Shown: positions 33,753 to 45,442, counted from the first letter of the stretch. The stretch is 64,000 nucleotides of DNA from Symbiodinium natans (GCA_905221605.1 CAJNDS010002439.1:25001-89000), one strand, 5' to 3'. Notes: a model not told the origin generated them from the letters alone. Made by a program: numbers and translations.

Positions 33753-35119
33753 GGTATAGACCCTTGTGCCACCGGACTCGCTTGGCAGATGTAGCCGGCC
33801 AGGAGCCATCGTACACTTCGAAGGCTTTAGAGGTTGCATTAGAGTACATGTGGCGGGGAGATACTTAATATTGGGTTTAGGGTTTAGGGTTTAGGGTGCG
33901 GGGGGGGGGGGGCAGGGGGGCAGGGGGCTTCACTCGCAGGGGGGAGGGGCCTAAAAGCCCAAAAATACCCTAAACTCCAAACTTCCGAAACCCTAACCCC
34001 CCTTTTTTTTTTTGGGCTCCAGGTACCCTAAACCCTAAACCCTAAAGAACAAAAAAGCGCCCAAGCAAAGTTGGCCTCCTCCCAGAAGCCGCCGCGCCTC
34101 CCGGAGTCTTAATGGATTGAGTGGCGGCGTGGCATGGCATCATCTCTCTCTACTTACATATGTATCTCAAATTATGTGTATATATATATATAATATCACA
34201 TATGCAGATTTTTATATCGGTATGTAAATAAATGAATAATTAAAAAAAAAAATATATATATATATTATATGCATATAAATATGACAGACATATATTACAG
34301 GGGCTCAGGGAAGTTGGCCGTTTTGGCGGGGAGGCCTGAAACCCCTAACTCAGGAAGCCCCTGCCCCCAATGCACGCACGTGCGGGGTATTGCAGCTGCC
34401 CCAAAACACAGCGGGTCTGTTGCGCCACGATGAGCATCCCCAAACAGAATCCTTAGCCACTAGCATGCTTCTTAGGCTGCTTTGCGTAGTCTACTTCAAC
34501 CTTGGATCCTCGGCCTGCAAGCTGCGAGGGCGACCCCGATGAATTTTGCGTCGGCTGCCAGGTGAAGACTGCGCCTTGGCTGCTGCAGATTATGTAAAAA
34601 AAAACCTCCTCACGGTTGTGCCCGGGCAAGTGCGGAGACAAACTGACACAAGATACGATCAGGCCTCTGAAGGCTTTCAAGCTCTCAAACAAAGCGAGCA
34701 AGCACTCTCATGAGTCTTTCGTATCTTATCATATCTTGACTAGATCTCAAAGTATCGCCGAGTAGAGCTTGTTTTGGACAGGATCAGCGATGCCAACAGA
34801 ACAAGGACTTGAGAAGGCAAGTCGAAAGAAGGACTGAGAAAGCAAGTCGTTGGCCTCAGTACTACTCGTTGCAAAAGTTGGGCTCTCCGATTTTTCCTCT
34901 GGCTTCACCGACACTCACTGACGCGATGGCCGATGAGTGATTTGATCCAGCAGAACTTGCTGCACTGCCATAAGCCAAATGTGCTGTTGTGCCAAGGAAC
35001 GCCTCTTGCACGAGGTCCAGTGCCACGCGGCCTGCGGCTCCTTCACAGGTCATATCAATGGACGTCTGACAGAAAGATGCACAGCTAGATTGGCTGATGA
35101 CTGCAGTTTGCCTTGGCTA

Positions 35120-35445
35120 GCTGCTACTTATCGTGGCAACATCCTCCCACAGCGCCTTGCTCACAGGCATGAACCGCGGCATTGTAACCTGAACCGCCGA
35201 GGCTGCTGCGAAGCACCGCACGGTCCGCACGACAGTGGCGTGTTGATTGGGGGGAGTTGACTGCAGCCTTGCAGCTGATAATGCTCGGCGTGACGCGGCA
35301 GCTCTGCATCCTCAGGTTGCCAGAGAAAACATCTGTTCTGTCACTCTTTCGGCCCAAATTGAATGCACCCTAGAATCGGGCCGGGTATCACTGAGTGTGG
35401 TGCTCTGAAAGCAGCTCCAGCGCCATTGGCCAGGGTGCAGCTGCT
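35120..35445 (-). CDS. degenerate PPR protein fragment (three exon pieces)
   Basis: Three minus-strand pieces follow PPR order: PWPMALELLSEH (about 35440-35393), CRVTPSIISCKAAV (about 35320-35260) and GYNAAVHACEQG (about 35190-35154). They match the dinoflagellate-type PPR repeat in which NAAISACEKG is followed by GQW-ALELL-EM and a VTP-hydrophobic stretch. PPR proteins bind organelle RNA, and this is the only functional inference. The pieces lie in different frames and need introns; the last ends before a GC dinucleotide usable as donor. Whether it is a living gene is unclear. Confidence 0.5.
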
Positions 35446-35534
35446 GCGGCCGCAAGGGTGGAACTGAAGGTAACGACCTGAAAGCTCGAGACTAGCTGTT
35501 CCAGCATGGTGAGCCCACCGCCTCCTTCACTCTA

Positions 35535-35664
35535 CTTGGAGGTTCATGGTACACATTAACCAACTAAAACTGTACTTATAACTGTACTTATAACCATAGT
35601 AGGACACTTAAGGGGATTTTTTATGTGGGCTTTGCGTACAGGTATAATCGGTTAATATCCTCCA
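35535..35664. mobile_element. TIR element family B, copy 3 (right arm deleted)
   Basis: Left arm CTTGGAGGTTCATGGTAC after TA. The right arm ends TTAATATCCTCCA, missing the AGTACCATGAA segment. Internal AAACTGTACTTATAACTGTA is repeated twice in tandem. Confidence 0.65.
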
Positions 35665-35946
35665 TGTATGGATTCTGGCAAGGAGAGAGCCTACGTGCCA
35701 GCGCTGAAGCCACTACGCACAGGTCAAGGTGCAACATGTCTTTTGGGACCGGCGAACGCGGCATTGTGAGAATGACACAGCTCAACGTCGTAGATTTTAA
35801 TAACTACGTGTATGCAAACATGTAATTCGTCCTTTCGAACATTGTACGCCATTGCGCGTTGCGCAGTATGTGCTTCCGAGTATCAGAAACGTACAACACG
35901 ACTAAAATCACACTCAGTTCTCATAACGCCTTTTTAAATGGAATAT

Positions 35947-36051
35947 GGGGGTTTACGAAAATAGGGGTACCTTATTATTGGCGTCCTTACTATAAGGGAA
36001 CCCTACCATTTGGGGGTCTTTATAAGGGGTCCCCTATTGTCATAAATCCCC
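35947..36051. mobile_element. TIR element family D, copy 6
   Basis: Arms GGGGGTTTACGAAAATAGGG and inverted GGGGATTTATGACAATAGGG, flanked by ATAT (35943-35946, 36052-36055). This is the best preserved family D copy. Confidence 0.85.
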
Positions 36052-36417
36052 ATATCTTGATATGACGAGAGGCGTTTGGCTGCACGCCGACTTGAAAGAG
36101 GAGCTGGTGCAGCTGCAGGGAAGATCGCCACGCAGACCCCTTCCTCCGAAGCTCTTCGGCTCTTCTCAATCTTTGGCAGACATGAAACCCTTTCCGCCCC
36201 ACAAGGCCTAAACCCCAAACCCCTAAACCCCCAACCCTAGAAGCCCTAAACCCTAAACCCTAAACCCAAAACCCTAAACCCTAAACCCTAAACCCCCAAC
36301 CCTAGAAGCCCTAATCCTGCCTAAGCCTGGTTTCTGGAACTGCTGGAGTGGCTTCGTGCTTCTCACAACCGAAGCCCTAAAGCACCCTTGAACAACCTCG
36401 AAGTTGCTCAAAGGGTT

Positions 36418-36680
36418 TAGGGTTTAGGGTTTAGGGTTTAGGGTTTAGGCTTTAGGCTTACCCTTGAACAACCCAACCAAATTGCTCAAGAAGGCTCTCA
36501 CAAGCGGAGGAAGCTGCGGCGAAGGAGAAGGCATCCAGCTCCAGGCTCAGGGCCCTCCGTTGAAACATTGACATTCGGCTTGAGGTTGGAAGTGCCCACA
36601 GCAGGGCTTAGGGCTTAGGGCTTAGGGCTTAGGGTTTAGGGTTTAGGGTTTAGGGTCTAGGGTTTAGGGTTTAGGGTTTT
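36418..36680 (+). repeat. telomere-like tracts with TTAGGGC variants
   Basis: Two tracts (about 36418-36460, 36604-36680). The second starts with four GGCTTAG units before canonical TTTAGGG, another blocked variant. CCCTAAA tracts of opposite orientation lie just left, at 36205-36300. Confidence 0.85.
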
Positions 36681-36829
36681 ATTTCTGCCACCTGCCAAGC
36701 AGTCCAGCCGCACCACAGGGTTTCAAACGTGTCACTACTGTGTCTGTTGTTTCTCGGGCCTTAGGGTTCAGGTGTATGGTTGAAGGTTTAGGGTTTAGGG
36801 CTTAGGGTTCAGGAACCGTGGAATGGAAA

Positions 36830-37293
36830 CTACTGAACTGTCAACTGTTCAATTCGAAGGTGAATCTGGTGAATCTGCGCGGCTGCTCTGCCCACCGGCA
36901 GTGGCCTCATCTCGCGGAACAGCTCCAGCGCGGTGATCCACTGGCCACCTGTTACTATTCTTGGAATTCGTAGTTCAAGGAAGTCTTCCGACAGACTAGA
37001 AGTCGACAGCAGGATGCGAATGCAAGCTTGTGGCAAAGTTCTTTCTTTCAAGGAGTCCATGGCCCCAAACAGAAAAGCAACTGGAATTCTCCACGCAGTC
37101 GAAAGGTTTGAGATCTTTCGTGCGTGCCGCCGTGAACAACACTTATTATCATTGTCATGTTTCTGATTAGTTCTATTCGTATATATTATTATTGCACACA
37201 CACACACCTCTTTCATCTTGCGAGCGTTGCCCACTTGCAACCTTGGGCAGTGGCCTTTCTCACAGGCGCTGATGGCTGCATTGTAGCAGTAGC
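36830..37293 (-). CDS. PPR protein fragment, two exons with a GC-AG intron
   Basis: Exon 37293-37255 encodes YCYNAAISACEK and the next exon (36948 to about 36830) GQWITALELFREMRP. Removing 37254-36949 (306 bp; donor G|GCCACT, acceptor GTAACAG|G) joins them as ACEKGGQWITALELFREM, the classic repeat junction of dinoflagellate PPR families. The join is exact in frame. GC donors and AG|G acceptors are a known dinoflagellate habit. Upstream the exon begins at an AAG|GC acceptor. The frame reaches a stop at 36830 after a Gln/Ile-rich tail, where telomere-like repeats begin, so the 3' part may be lost. Expected role is organelle RNA binding. Confidence 0.65.
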
Positions 37294-37714
37294 CTTGCAC
37301 CCGACACATCATCACAACAAGGTGATCCTTTTTAGGGTTAGGTTTTAGGGTAGACGCTGGATGCCAGACAACGAAGCCATGAAGTTGGATTGAAATTGCC
37401 TTTAAATTGGCGAACGCCAACTTGGCATTCTTGTAAAGACATACTTGGAGCTGAGCCCCTTGAAGCAACAAAAAGCCATGAGTAGACGCTGCCAATTCCA
37501 GGAAATGTGTAGGTATGTCGGCCATATAGCGATCGGGGCTAGAAACCCTGAGGTGGAAAAACGAAACCCAGGCAAAAACCCAAACTGAAAGTACTCTTAG
37601 AAGTCATCCCCCTGCACAAGTACTCTTCAAGAAGCAGGCCGGCAACATGAGCAGTTTATGAAGGCCGGAGAATTAATTTGGGAGATATTTTTGTTTGCTT
37701 TTGGGATTTTTTTT

Positions 37715-37945
37715 TGCCTTAGGGTTTAGGGGTAGGGTTTTTTTAGGGTTTTTTTAGGGTTTTTTAGTTTTTAGGGTTTAGGGGTTAGGGTTTTTAGGGT
37801 TTAGGGTTTTTTGGGGTTTAGTTAGGGTTTTTTAGGGTTTTTAGGGTTTAGGGTTTTTAGGGTTTTTTAGGGTGTAGGGTTTAGGGTTTTTTAGGGTTTT
37901 TTAGGGTGTAGGGTGTAGGGTTTAGGGTTTAGGGTTTAGGGTTTA
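37715..37945 (+). repeat. telomere-like array with variable T-length
   Basis: GGG(T)n-type units where the T run varies from 3 to 8 (TTTTTTTAGGG, TTTTTAGGG, TTTAGGG) plus GTAGGG variants. It differs from the clean heptamer arrays and looks slippage-expanded. Confidence 0.85.
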
Positions 37946-37959
37946 CCGGTAGCAAGGAC

Positions 37960-38545
37960 AAAAAACAAAAAAAACTCCCAAAAAAAAACAAAAAAATCCT
38001 AAAAAAACATACCTCCGTTTATGAAAAGCAGAGAACCAAGTCGCACTTGCAGACTTACATGTCGATGGCGGACCTTCTTTTTTTCTCTCCCGCTTTAGCG
38101 CAATCTGTACTGAAAAGGCCATCAAAAATAGCACGGCCATTTCATCATGTGAAGCGGCCCGAATAATGTTAATGATGCGTGTTAGGTTGTTGGCGTCGTT
38201 ACCTTGGGGGCAGGCTCCAAATTTCATGCCCGGATAATCTCACATGACCGCGTTTTCACGAAGCCAGCCCCGTAAAAGTCGCAACGGCTCATCGAACTTC
38301 AGCTGCAGCGCGTGCATGTGTACGCGATGCGGCGCTCGATTCTGACAGTTGCCACGACGCCAACGAAAAAAAGTGTCACGGTTGACAAAACGCCTGGCCC
38401 GTTCTCTGCTCTCGCTTGACGGGTCTGATTCCAAGTCCACCGAAGAAAGGCGCACAAAAAGTAAAATCAAAAGAGTCTGAGCATGTCTTTGAGTATGGCT
38501 ACACGGAGATACGTTCCGTGATCCGCACACGAAGGTACTAATCAA
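37960..38545 (-). CDS. candidate coding frame split by one TGA
   Basis: A single minus frame stays open from 38545 to about 37950 except for TGA at 38242-38240. The upstream half is Arg-rich (includes RERARRFVNRDTFFRW); the downstream half begins MKFGACPQGNDANN. The downstream end enters an A-rich stretch and a telomere-like array. Could be two ORFs, a pseudogene, or a TGA removed by an unseen intron. No domain recognised. Confidence 0.3.
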
Positions 38546-38989
38546 AGTGATCTTATGGTTCGCCTGTGCTCCCAGGCCCTGGCAGATGTTGTAGTGAACG
38601 GGTGGCCGGTGCGAGCGCGATGCTGTTGCGGATCGAGCACCCTCTCACTGCTCAAAATAGTGGCAGGGCCAGCGACAGACACTTCGCGGAGGAACGCAAA
38701 CATATAGGTCCAAAGTAGTGTGTCATATTTGTGCGATGTTGGATCTTCGCATTATTCGGGCCGCTAAGTGCGAAGATGTTGGGCCTCGTTGTGTACAACA
38801 AGCCAGAAAATGCTGCATGCACTAGTGCTTTAAGCATGTTTATGTTTGCTTTGGAGCGAACCATTCGACATATTGCCGCGAACATCTTTTCTCGAAACAT
38901 GCTGCGCATGACGTGCACAAAAGCCAGAGCATGCTGTAAGTGTCGGTGTGTTTGCATGTTTGCAATACGGACATTGCCCTGAACATCCC

Positions 38990-39073
38990 TAAGCTCGACA
39001 CCCCCGCGCCTTGCGCCAGGTTGAGGTGCGCCGCCTCACGAAGCAGCGCCACAGCGGCGGGCCACTGACGAGC
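38990..39073 (-). CDS. PPR repeat exon fragment
   Basis: From an AG|G acceptor (CTTCCAG before 39073) the minus frame reads ARQWPAAVALLREAAHLNLA, matching the QW-AL-LLREM half of a dinoflagellate-type PPR repeat. Only this half-repeat is visible. The following GCGGGGGTGTC may hold a donor. Confidence 0.45.
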
Positions 39074-39149
39074 CTGGAAGGCATTGGATCCACGGGGGGA
39101 GGGAGGGGGCTTGATCCAAAAGAAAAAATTTGCCACCCACATACCAGAT

Positions 39150-40180
39150 CATACAAGATCATACAAGCAGAGGTTGTTGCACGGGCTTGGGGATGATCTC
39201 GACGGAAGCGCCTGATGCGTTTTGTGAGCGCACGTCAATCTGCAGACCTACCCGCCGCAAGCTCAGCTATTGACAGCTCTCTGGGCTTTGAGGTTTCTTA
39301 ACCGCCTGTCATGCAGAAAAGAGGGTTTACCAGACGAAACTGTGACGAAACGCTCGGACAGCAAGGGCAGGGTGCACGGCAAAAAAGGGTGATGTCTGAA
39401 TGGAGGTCGATGCCACCAGGGGAGCGCTGTGGCCGGCCCATGTAAAGTAGGTTTAGGGTTTAGGGTTAGGGTTTAGGGTTTTAGGGGCCCATGAAGAGCT
39501 CCCATGGTGGGAGTTCGGGCCGGAAAAAGGAGTGACTGTTGGTCTCGGCGTCTGCACGCGACCAGCGCCCGCCCACCCCAAGTGACAAAAGGATTCGTGG
39601 GGGCTTCAAAACTGAACTTGGAACCCTAGCAAAATTAAATTGTTTGCTGTTTCTTAGGAATCATAGTACCCAAAAATTAACAATTATTTCCAAGTACTCC
39701 GAAGGCTTAGTGTTTAGATGAGTTAGGTTCACGTCAGTGTGAGACACTGTCTCTGCTCAAGTCCAGACCCAAGATGTTCATGTTGCAATACTGTGCCACT
39801 ACAGAGAAGCCAAAGACAACCACAGCCGTCATCGCCTGTCGGATTTTATGCGGCCATGTCAACTATCAAAACCGAGCGAGGCAGGACGAGGAGCTTTATC
39901 GCAAGCGCTGATTGCTGCAGAGTACGTCCTGCACGGCCATGACGACTCGCCGCAAGAGCACATTTGTTTAGGAACACTGAAAGCTCTCGCTTTGTACAGG
40001 CCTCACAAGCGATGCAGACCAGGGCGCTGGCTTCCAAGACGGAGGGAGCCAACGCATGCATGCAGCGGCCTGTCATGTTGCGATACCTTGCGGGGCCTTG
40101 GAAGGTACGAGTACTGTTGTAGAAGCAACCGCTTCTACGAATAATTGCTTGCTCCGTACGTGCTGCAAGTCACCAAATCC
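39150..40180. other. no supported gene
   Basis: Short telomere-like tract at about 39449-39485. A minus frame at 39846-40076 is open with Cys-rich content but has no family match. Confidence 0.35.
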
Positions 40181-40181
40181 T

Positions 40182-40284
40182 AAAGGGTCCATGTACCCAT
40201 GTAGTATATACTTGGGCCTCAAAGAGGCTCCTATACAGTAGCTTTAGGGCCCAAGAGACTATATGGGTACACGGAACCCCTAAA
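40182..40284. mobile_element. TIR element family G, single copy
   Basis: Arms TAAAGGGTCCATGTACCC and inverted TAGGGGTTCCGTGTACCCAT, about 100 bp. It is followed at once by another small inverted repeat (GGGTTCATGAACCC). Confidence 0.55.
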
Positions 40285-40454
40285 CGGGTTCATGAACCCT
40301 TAGGGTATGTAACTAAGAAACACATCATGTCAGCGCTTGGTCCTCTCGTTTGGAGCAATAGTCTCCTCCTGCATGCCTGGGTCGCAATGGACTGTCGCAT
40401 GTGCGAGGCTGCAAACAAACCATCGACAGATCAGCACGAAAGTACAAGAAGGGT

Positions 40455-40566
40455 GAATACTCCCAGCAGGGTGCCCTAAATACTCCCAGCAGGGTGCCCT
40501 AAATACTCCCAGTAGGGTGCCCTAAATACTCCCAATAGGGTGCCCTAAATACTCCCAGTAGGGGGG
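40455..40566 (+). repeat. 23-bp tandem repeat, five units
   Basis: Units start at 40455, 40478, 40501, 40524 and 40547 with consensus AAATACTCCCAGTAGGGTGC plus CCT. ACTCCCAGTAGGGT is itself nearly palindromic. Confidence 0.9.
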
Positions 40567-40569
40567 CCC

Positions 40570-40833
40570 AGGTCCTTCGTAAGAGATTTCATACCCGTCT
40601 AGCACAGGGACGCCGGAGGAGCTCTGCGGACACGCGCCACTGCCCACCTCCTTCAGGGCCACACGAGACAGCTTCCCGAAATGAGGGGCTCCATTTGGGT
40701 ACCCTAAAGCTCGGCCTTTCCACAGGGACAGAACATTGGAGATGAGGTTGCAGGTTGCCTTCATTTGACGTAGCGGCAGCTGGACGAATATGACAAGCTG
40801 GTACAGGACTGACAGAAACCGGGCTTTTCTCAC
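40570..40833 (-). CDS. candidate exon, possibly PPR-related
   Basis: Two minus frames are open. One is protein-like throughout (includes QMKATCNLISNVLSLWKG). The other contains EGGGQWRVSAELLRR, resembling the GGQW-ALELLR half of a PPR repeat. They cannot both be coding. The ex-PPR reading would fit the PPR segments at 35-39 kb. Confidence 0.3.
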
Positions 40834-41639
40834 CTTGCCATCCCAGTTTTACCAACCTAAGCATGCCTAAACCGTCCTGAGCATGCAGCGACTGCCTGAG
40901 ATTGACAGCACACACACACAAAACACATACGAACTTACCTATACCCGCAACATGCACATGTTTTTTCTTTATTGAAAGATGATAGGTATGCCGCAGCTAG
41001 TTGGTGTGACCTGACCGTATGTCTTCCGACACGCTGTGGCAATGTCAAAGCATCAAACTGCAGCTCTGCACATGACTTCAACAAACAAGTGCTGTGGAAA
41101 GGTATGGCCTGAAACATACGCCTGTAAAACTATATATATATATGCATACATATGCGTAAATTAGATTCCTATGCAGATGCAAAGTTTCGCTGGGCAGCTG
41201 CGCTGTAGCAGAAGACATCTGGAGGTACCGACCTGTCTCCAAGCTGAATTGAAAAACAGCCTTTCATGCTCCAGACGGTCTCAAAGCATTCTCATCTAAA
41301 CCAGTTGCTTGCAAATAAACTCCCTCAGCCTTGTTGCCAAGCGGTCAAGAAGCGTAAACGCCTGCCATGCGGAGTGCACAAAGCAAGCGGAACAGGAGCC
41401 CGACAAGACAAGAACAGCAATCATCGGCCACAAGGGACAATCAGCAAACTCCATGGTCACACATGGGCTTTAGCAGGCCTGCTCCCATGGTGCCTTTCGC
41501 AGCACCACTGTGGCCTTGCGGAGAGCCTTGAAAGTACCTGTGGAACAGTGGTGGAACTAGAGGTGGGTTTGCCCCGTTGAGCTTTGAAGCAACAGAAACT
41601 TCACCGCATGCGCCAAGCTTGGCCCGGTACCTTGGTCGA

Positions 41640-41735
41640 TGGCACCGTCAACCTCCGCCTGCAGCCCTCTCCAGGCATCCTTGATCTTGCGATGAGCGCC
41701 TCCTGTGTCATGTATGGCACCAAAGTCACGGAGAA
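41640..41735 (-). CDS. candidate exon, unknown product
   Basis: The minus frame begins MLLRDFGAIHDTGGAHRK and runs to a GTACCGG donor at about 41635. A preceding minus frame (41726-41965) is also protein-like but overlaps, so the link is unresolved. Confidence 0.3.
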
Positions 41736-41999
41736 GCATGAATATCTACTCGGATGCATCGTATTCTTGTGCCTGTGGCAGCTGTCTTTTGCACGTGCAC
41801 GGACAATTGCTGCCCGCTCTGTTTTGAAGCAGATTTACTTTCATCTGTTGCATCACCAGAAGCAGCTGCAGTCACGCAAGCTTGCAGAATGCACGCCCTG
41901 AGGCCCACCCCCAATAACAGTAACCTCCCCTCCCCTGATATTAAAACCTCCCTGCCCCCTAACATTAAATATTAAATGCTCCCATTAGAGTTCTTAGAG

Positions 42000-42020
42000 T
42001 ATATGGGGGGGGGGGGGGTA
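42000..42020 (+). repeat. G-run
   Basis: A homopolymeric G tract (about 12) inside a C-rich/G-rich inverted neighbourhood (CCCTAACATTAAATATTAAATGC left, TTTAATCTTAGGGCTTAGGG right), giving a potential hairpin. Confidence 0.6.
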
Positions 42021-42060
42021 TTTAATCTTAGGGCTTAGGGGGTAGAGGGGTGTTTTGATA

Positions 42061-42750
42061 CTAGGGGGAGGGGATTGCGTGGCCTTCCGGGTGTCGAGAG
42101 GCTGCAGGCGTTGTCGAGCTGCGGACATCCATGCCATCACCCGTGGAAATCAACTGGGCTCTCGGACCGCAGCCATCTGGCCAAACAACGTACCAGCGAG
42201 ACTTGAATACGTGTTCTTTGATCATCCCTAACCCTATCCACCGTTCCCTGCCACTCCAAAACATACATACTTTTGCAACGATCCTGAGCTAAAGGGTCTC
42301 TTCAAGAAGCCCCAACTTTTTTTAACAGCTGGCTTTGAGGATCCAGACCTTCCAGGAACCTTAAAGCCCCCTAGTCTGCAGAGCACTTTCTCGCGGTTCT
42401 CAGCAAGCTGGGAGCCCAAGTTGAAACCAGGTTCTGACTGAAACGGTTTGGGGTTTGGGGTTTGGGGTTTGGGGTTTGGGGTTTAGGGTTTAGGGTTTAT
42501 ATAAAGGGTTTAGGGTTTAGGGAAACTGCAGCGCACATACCGGACAAGGCAGAAACGCGCCTTTAAAGATAGCAGAAACCCACCTCACAAGCCAAACCCC
42601 TTGGTGTAGTGCTTGGGTTTCCTGGTGCTGAAGGTTGTATACCCGCTGCTTTTGCAGGCAAAGCCCAACCTTCTCCTGATTCTTTCTGTTCTGCAGGTGC
42701 TCATCGATCCTGGCATGACCAATGCTTAATCCCTGTTCCCCTAGGAAGAA
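42061..42750 (-). CDS. candidate multi-exon gene, unknown product
   Basis: Three protein-like minus segments: 42750-42517 (includes ARIDEHLQNRKNQEKVGL), 42419-42250 (includes SQLAENREKVLCRLGGF, ending at a GTATGT donor near 42268) and about 42231-42061 (includes KEHVFKSRWYVVWPDGC). The middle-to-last junction keeps phase with either of two AG acceptors, but the intron would be only 25-37 bp. A TTTGGGG/TTTAGGG tract (42442-42522) lies between the first two segments. Confidence 0.3.
42442..42522 (+). repeat. telomere-like tract, TTTGGGG then TTTAGGG
   Basis: Five TTTGGGG units followed by canonical units, a short break (TATATAAAGG) and two more canonical units. Confidence 0.9.
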
Positions 42751-42968
42751 AAAAGGATCCTTTTTGTTCATATATAAGAAAGCCCATAACCTAAAAAGCA
42801 AAAAGGATCCCTAACGCTGATCTAGAATGCCCTTCTAAGCAGAAACAGCAGCACTGCGCGACTTTCAGATCTCGGCTTCCTGCGCCAAACGTCGCCCTTG
42901 CGCGGGCGCCACAGGCTCCAAGAGCAAGCTGACACATGACCCCCCTCCACCCACCCCCCGCCTCCCCC

Positions 42969-43061
42969 CCTAAACCCTAAACCCTAAACCCTAAACCCTA
43001 AACCCTAAACCCTAAACCCTAAACCCTAAACCCTAAACCCTAAACCCCCCTAAACCCTAAA
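42969..43061 (-). repeat. interstitial telomere array, ~12 CCCTAAA units
   Basis: A clean array preceded by a C-rich tract (CCCCCCTCCACCCACCCCCCGCC). Confidence 0.95.
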
Positions 43062-43857
43062 TGCTGGTATAGTTCCGTAAGTTATTGGTTCTGGGCTCTC
43101 TCAAGGATAAGACAAGGCCAGGATGGCTCTTGGAAGATCTGCTTTCGGATGGCCTCCGCACTCCGCCGGCCTTGCAGAACCGAACTGCATTTGAGGGGAG
43201 AGAGAGAGGTGTATGTATATGTACAGGTATAACGAACAAGAAAATAAATACGTATATATATATATATATAAGAACGTCCAGTTTTACGCTTGACATGGCT
43301 TGTCATGTCTTTAGCAAGGTTCTCTGCTAGCTCGTGTTCGTTTTCATGAGGCATGGGACGCTGCCGCTCCAGCACAGCACTGAACCCCTGCCTGCCATTG
43401 TAACTAGGCCAGTCTGCAAGGACTCCGAAACTTTGCCCTGGCTCTCTCCAACTTTACATGACATCGCGCAGCCTTGCGCCGAAATTTACTCGTAGAAGTT
43501 GTCCGCAAAGCTATGGTTGAGCATGGCCATACACCGAGAGCGTGTTGTGGTGCAGCGCTTCTTTCTGCTGTGCCGTCAGATTTGCTACTTTCGTTGTGAA
43601 CCAGTAAGGTGCCGCAAACAGGGAAAGACAAGGGAGATGAAGCGCAAGGCCACAATATGTGCAAGTGACATGAATGGTAGGAGCGATCGGATTTTTGACC
43701 TCTGGCGAGACCCTGTGCAGATGGGAGTGCACGCACGCAGGCGTCATACGCTTACACTACTCACTATACACTAGAACAACTGGCCCATATGCTAGCCAAC
43801 CAAGCCCGGAGCTTTTTTCGTCCAGTTCACGCAAAATGCTGCGAGCTTTAGAGACTT

Positions 43858-43949
43858 CCAGGATGGGCTACTAGGCCCTATAATCCCCACAATCCAACCC
43901 TCTAAAGGGCCTGGTTAAGGGGCTTATAGGGTATACTAGCCCGTCCTGG
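43858..43949. mobile_element. TIR element family F, single copy
   Basis: Arms CCAGGATGGGCTACTAGGCC and inverted CCAGGACGGGCTAGTATACC, then CCTATAA on both sides. 92 bp, with TT on both flanks. Confidence 0.75.
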
Positions 43950-45330
43950 TTTTTGGGGGCCGGCACCCTCAAGCCGAGGGTGCACACTACGACGCCTTCA
44001 TCCCCGGACTGCCTAACAGGGATCAGGGTCTTCGCCAGGCAACTCAAAGAATGCAGACGTGGCGCGGCCACCATTAGCCCCGACTCGTTTCTTCTGTGTT
44101 TCCTCGATTTTGAAAGGAGAGGCACGACAACCTGAAAAGTTTTAACTTATGCAATCAGCTCAACAATGGCTTAGCCGCTTCGAAGAGACCTTTGGGTGTG
44201 GACTGCGCTTTTATTGTGCCGGTTGCCGTGTCGGCATTCTGGAGAGACCACAGCCGACAGTGAAGGGAAGTTTGGCGTTCTCGCTCTCCAGTGCCGTTGC
44301 CGTGAGACTTGCGAGCAGGCTGTGACCTGCCCCTGATCTGCTCATTCTGAGCTCGCAAGCACACAGCACAGCATTTTGACTCCTGGCATGGTTGTAAAGT
44401 CTTCAGACAGATTCCACCCCGGCCGTGCCTACATCCCTAAAGCTTTAGCAAATTTGCTTCGAAGGCCTCAGACTTGTCTTTAAAGCATGGATGGCAGTAG
44501 CTTCAGGAGCTGCATTACTGGCCCAGCCGATCTCTGCCAGCGGGGGGGTCGAACCTCTAAAGGTGACAAGAACTTTGTTCCAGCTCATCACGAAATCTGT
44601 CAAGAGATGACCTGTCAGTGCCAACGTCACTGTCTGTCTGTGGCAGTGTCAGTGTCAGCGTTGGTGATCGTGATCGTGCTAGTGATAGTGTGAGTTTTCG
44701 CGTTCATGTTCTTGTCTCTGCGCGCGGCTGCGGGCGAGCGGGCGTGCGTGCGTGCGTGCGGGTGGGCGCTCGTGTGTGCGTGCGTGCGCGCTTGCGTGTG
44801 CGTGTTGTGACCGCGTGTTTGTGCACGTGTTTGTGTTTTCAACGATCATAGTGGTTTAGCAATGAGCTGCTCGAGTATGTACACAAAGCTCCCCGTTGAA
44901 GCAGGTGACTCCAAACGGTTCTCTCCAGCTGCTGGTATTCGCGAGGAGCAACCTAACCTCTCAAACCGCTACTTGCTTGCTGCCTGAGGGACTGTTGTGG
45001 AGATGGGGTTCCGCATGATGGTTGCCCTGAACTCGAACACGCAAATCCTGATTCCCGAAACTCCCCTCCCACCTCACCAACATCCCCACTCCCCGGCCTC
45101 CCTTTCCTACCACTCACCATCTTACATACTACTGCTCCTACTACTGTCAGTGCAATCCTTCGAGCCTTTGTATGTCCACGCTAGAGTGTCCGAAACGTTC
45201 AGAGTCACGCCATTGCATCTGCAGTCTCTCAATGTCTGGATGCGCAAGTGTCTTCCTGCACGTGCAGCACCAGGTTGCCGGTCCGTTCTTCCAAGCGCAC
45301 GTCAAAGAAGCAACCGGCGCTGGAGCTATG
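43950..45330. other. no supported gene; TGCG-rich stretch
   Basis: A GTGCGTGCGTGCG-rich low-complexity stretch at about 44735-44810. Open frames on both strands lack motifs. Confidence 0.4.
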
Positions 45331-45332
45331 TG

Positions 45333-45442
45333 GGGGTTTCCAAAAATAGGGGTACCCTTTTGGTGGTCCGCTTTGAGGGGATTCTATTGTATTTGGTTAG
45401 TTGGGGTGTAAAAAAGGGGCACCCCTATTTTGGGAAATACGC
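45333..45442. mobile_element. TIR element family D, copy 7
   Basis: Arms GGGGTTTCCAAAAATAGGGG and inverted GCGTATTTCCCAAAATAGGG, with a perfect 5-bp duplication ATGTG (45328-45332, 45443-45447). 110 bp. Confidence 0.85.

Larger units (their letters stand above)
32520..35100. other. no supported gene except a possible kinase fragment
   Basis: Holds a family E element (33650-33752), a short telomere-like tract and G-run (33872-33912), and AT-rich microsatellites (34180-34265). A minus frame at 34862-35053 is open but unrecognised. Confidence 0.35.

Noticed and set aside
40455-40566. CRISPR-like repeat series
   Set aside because: Units are directly adjacent 23-bp tandem repeats without unique spacers, in a eukaryotic context.
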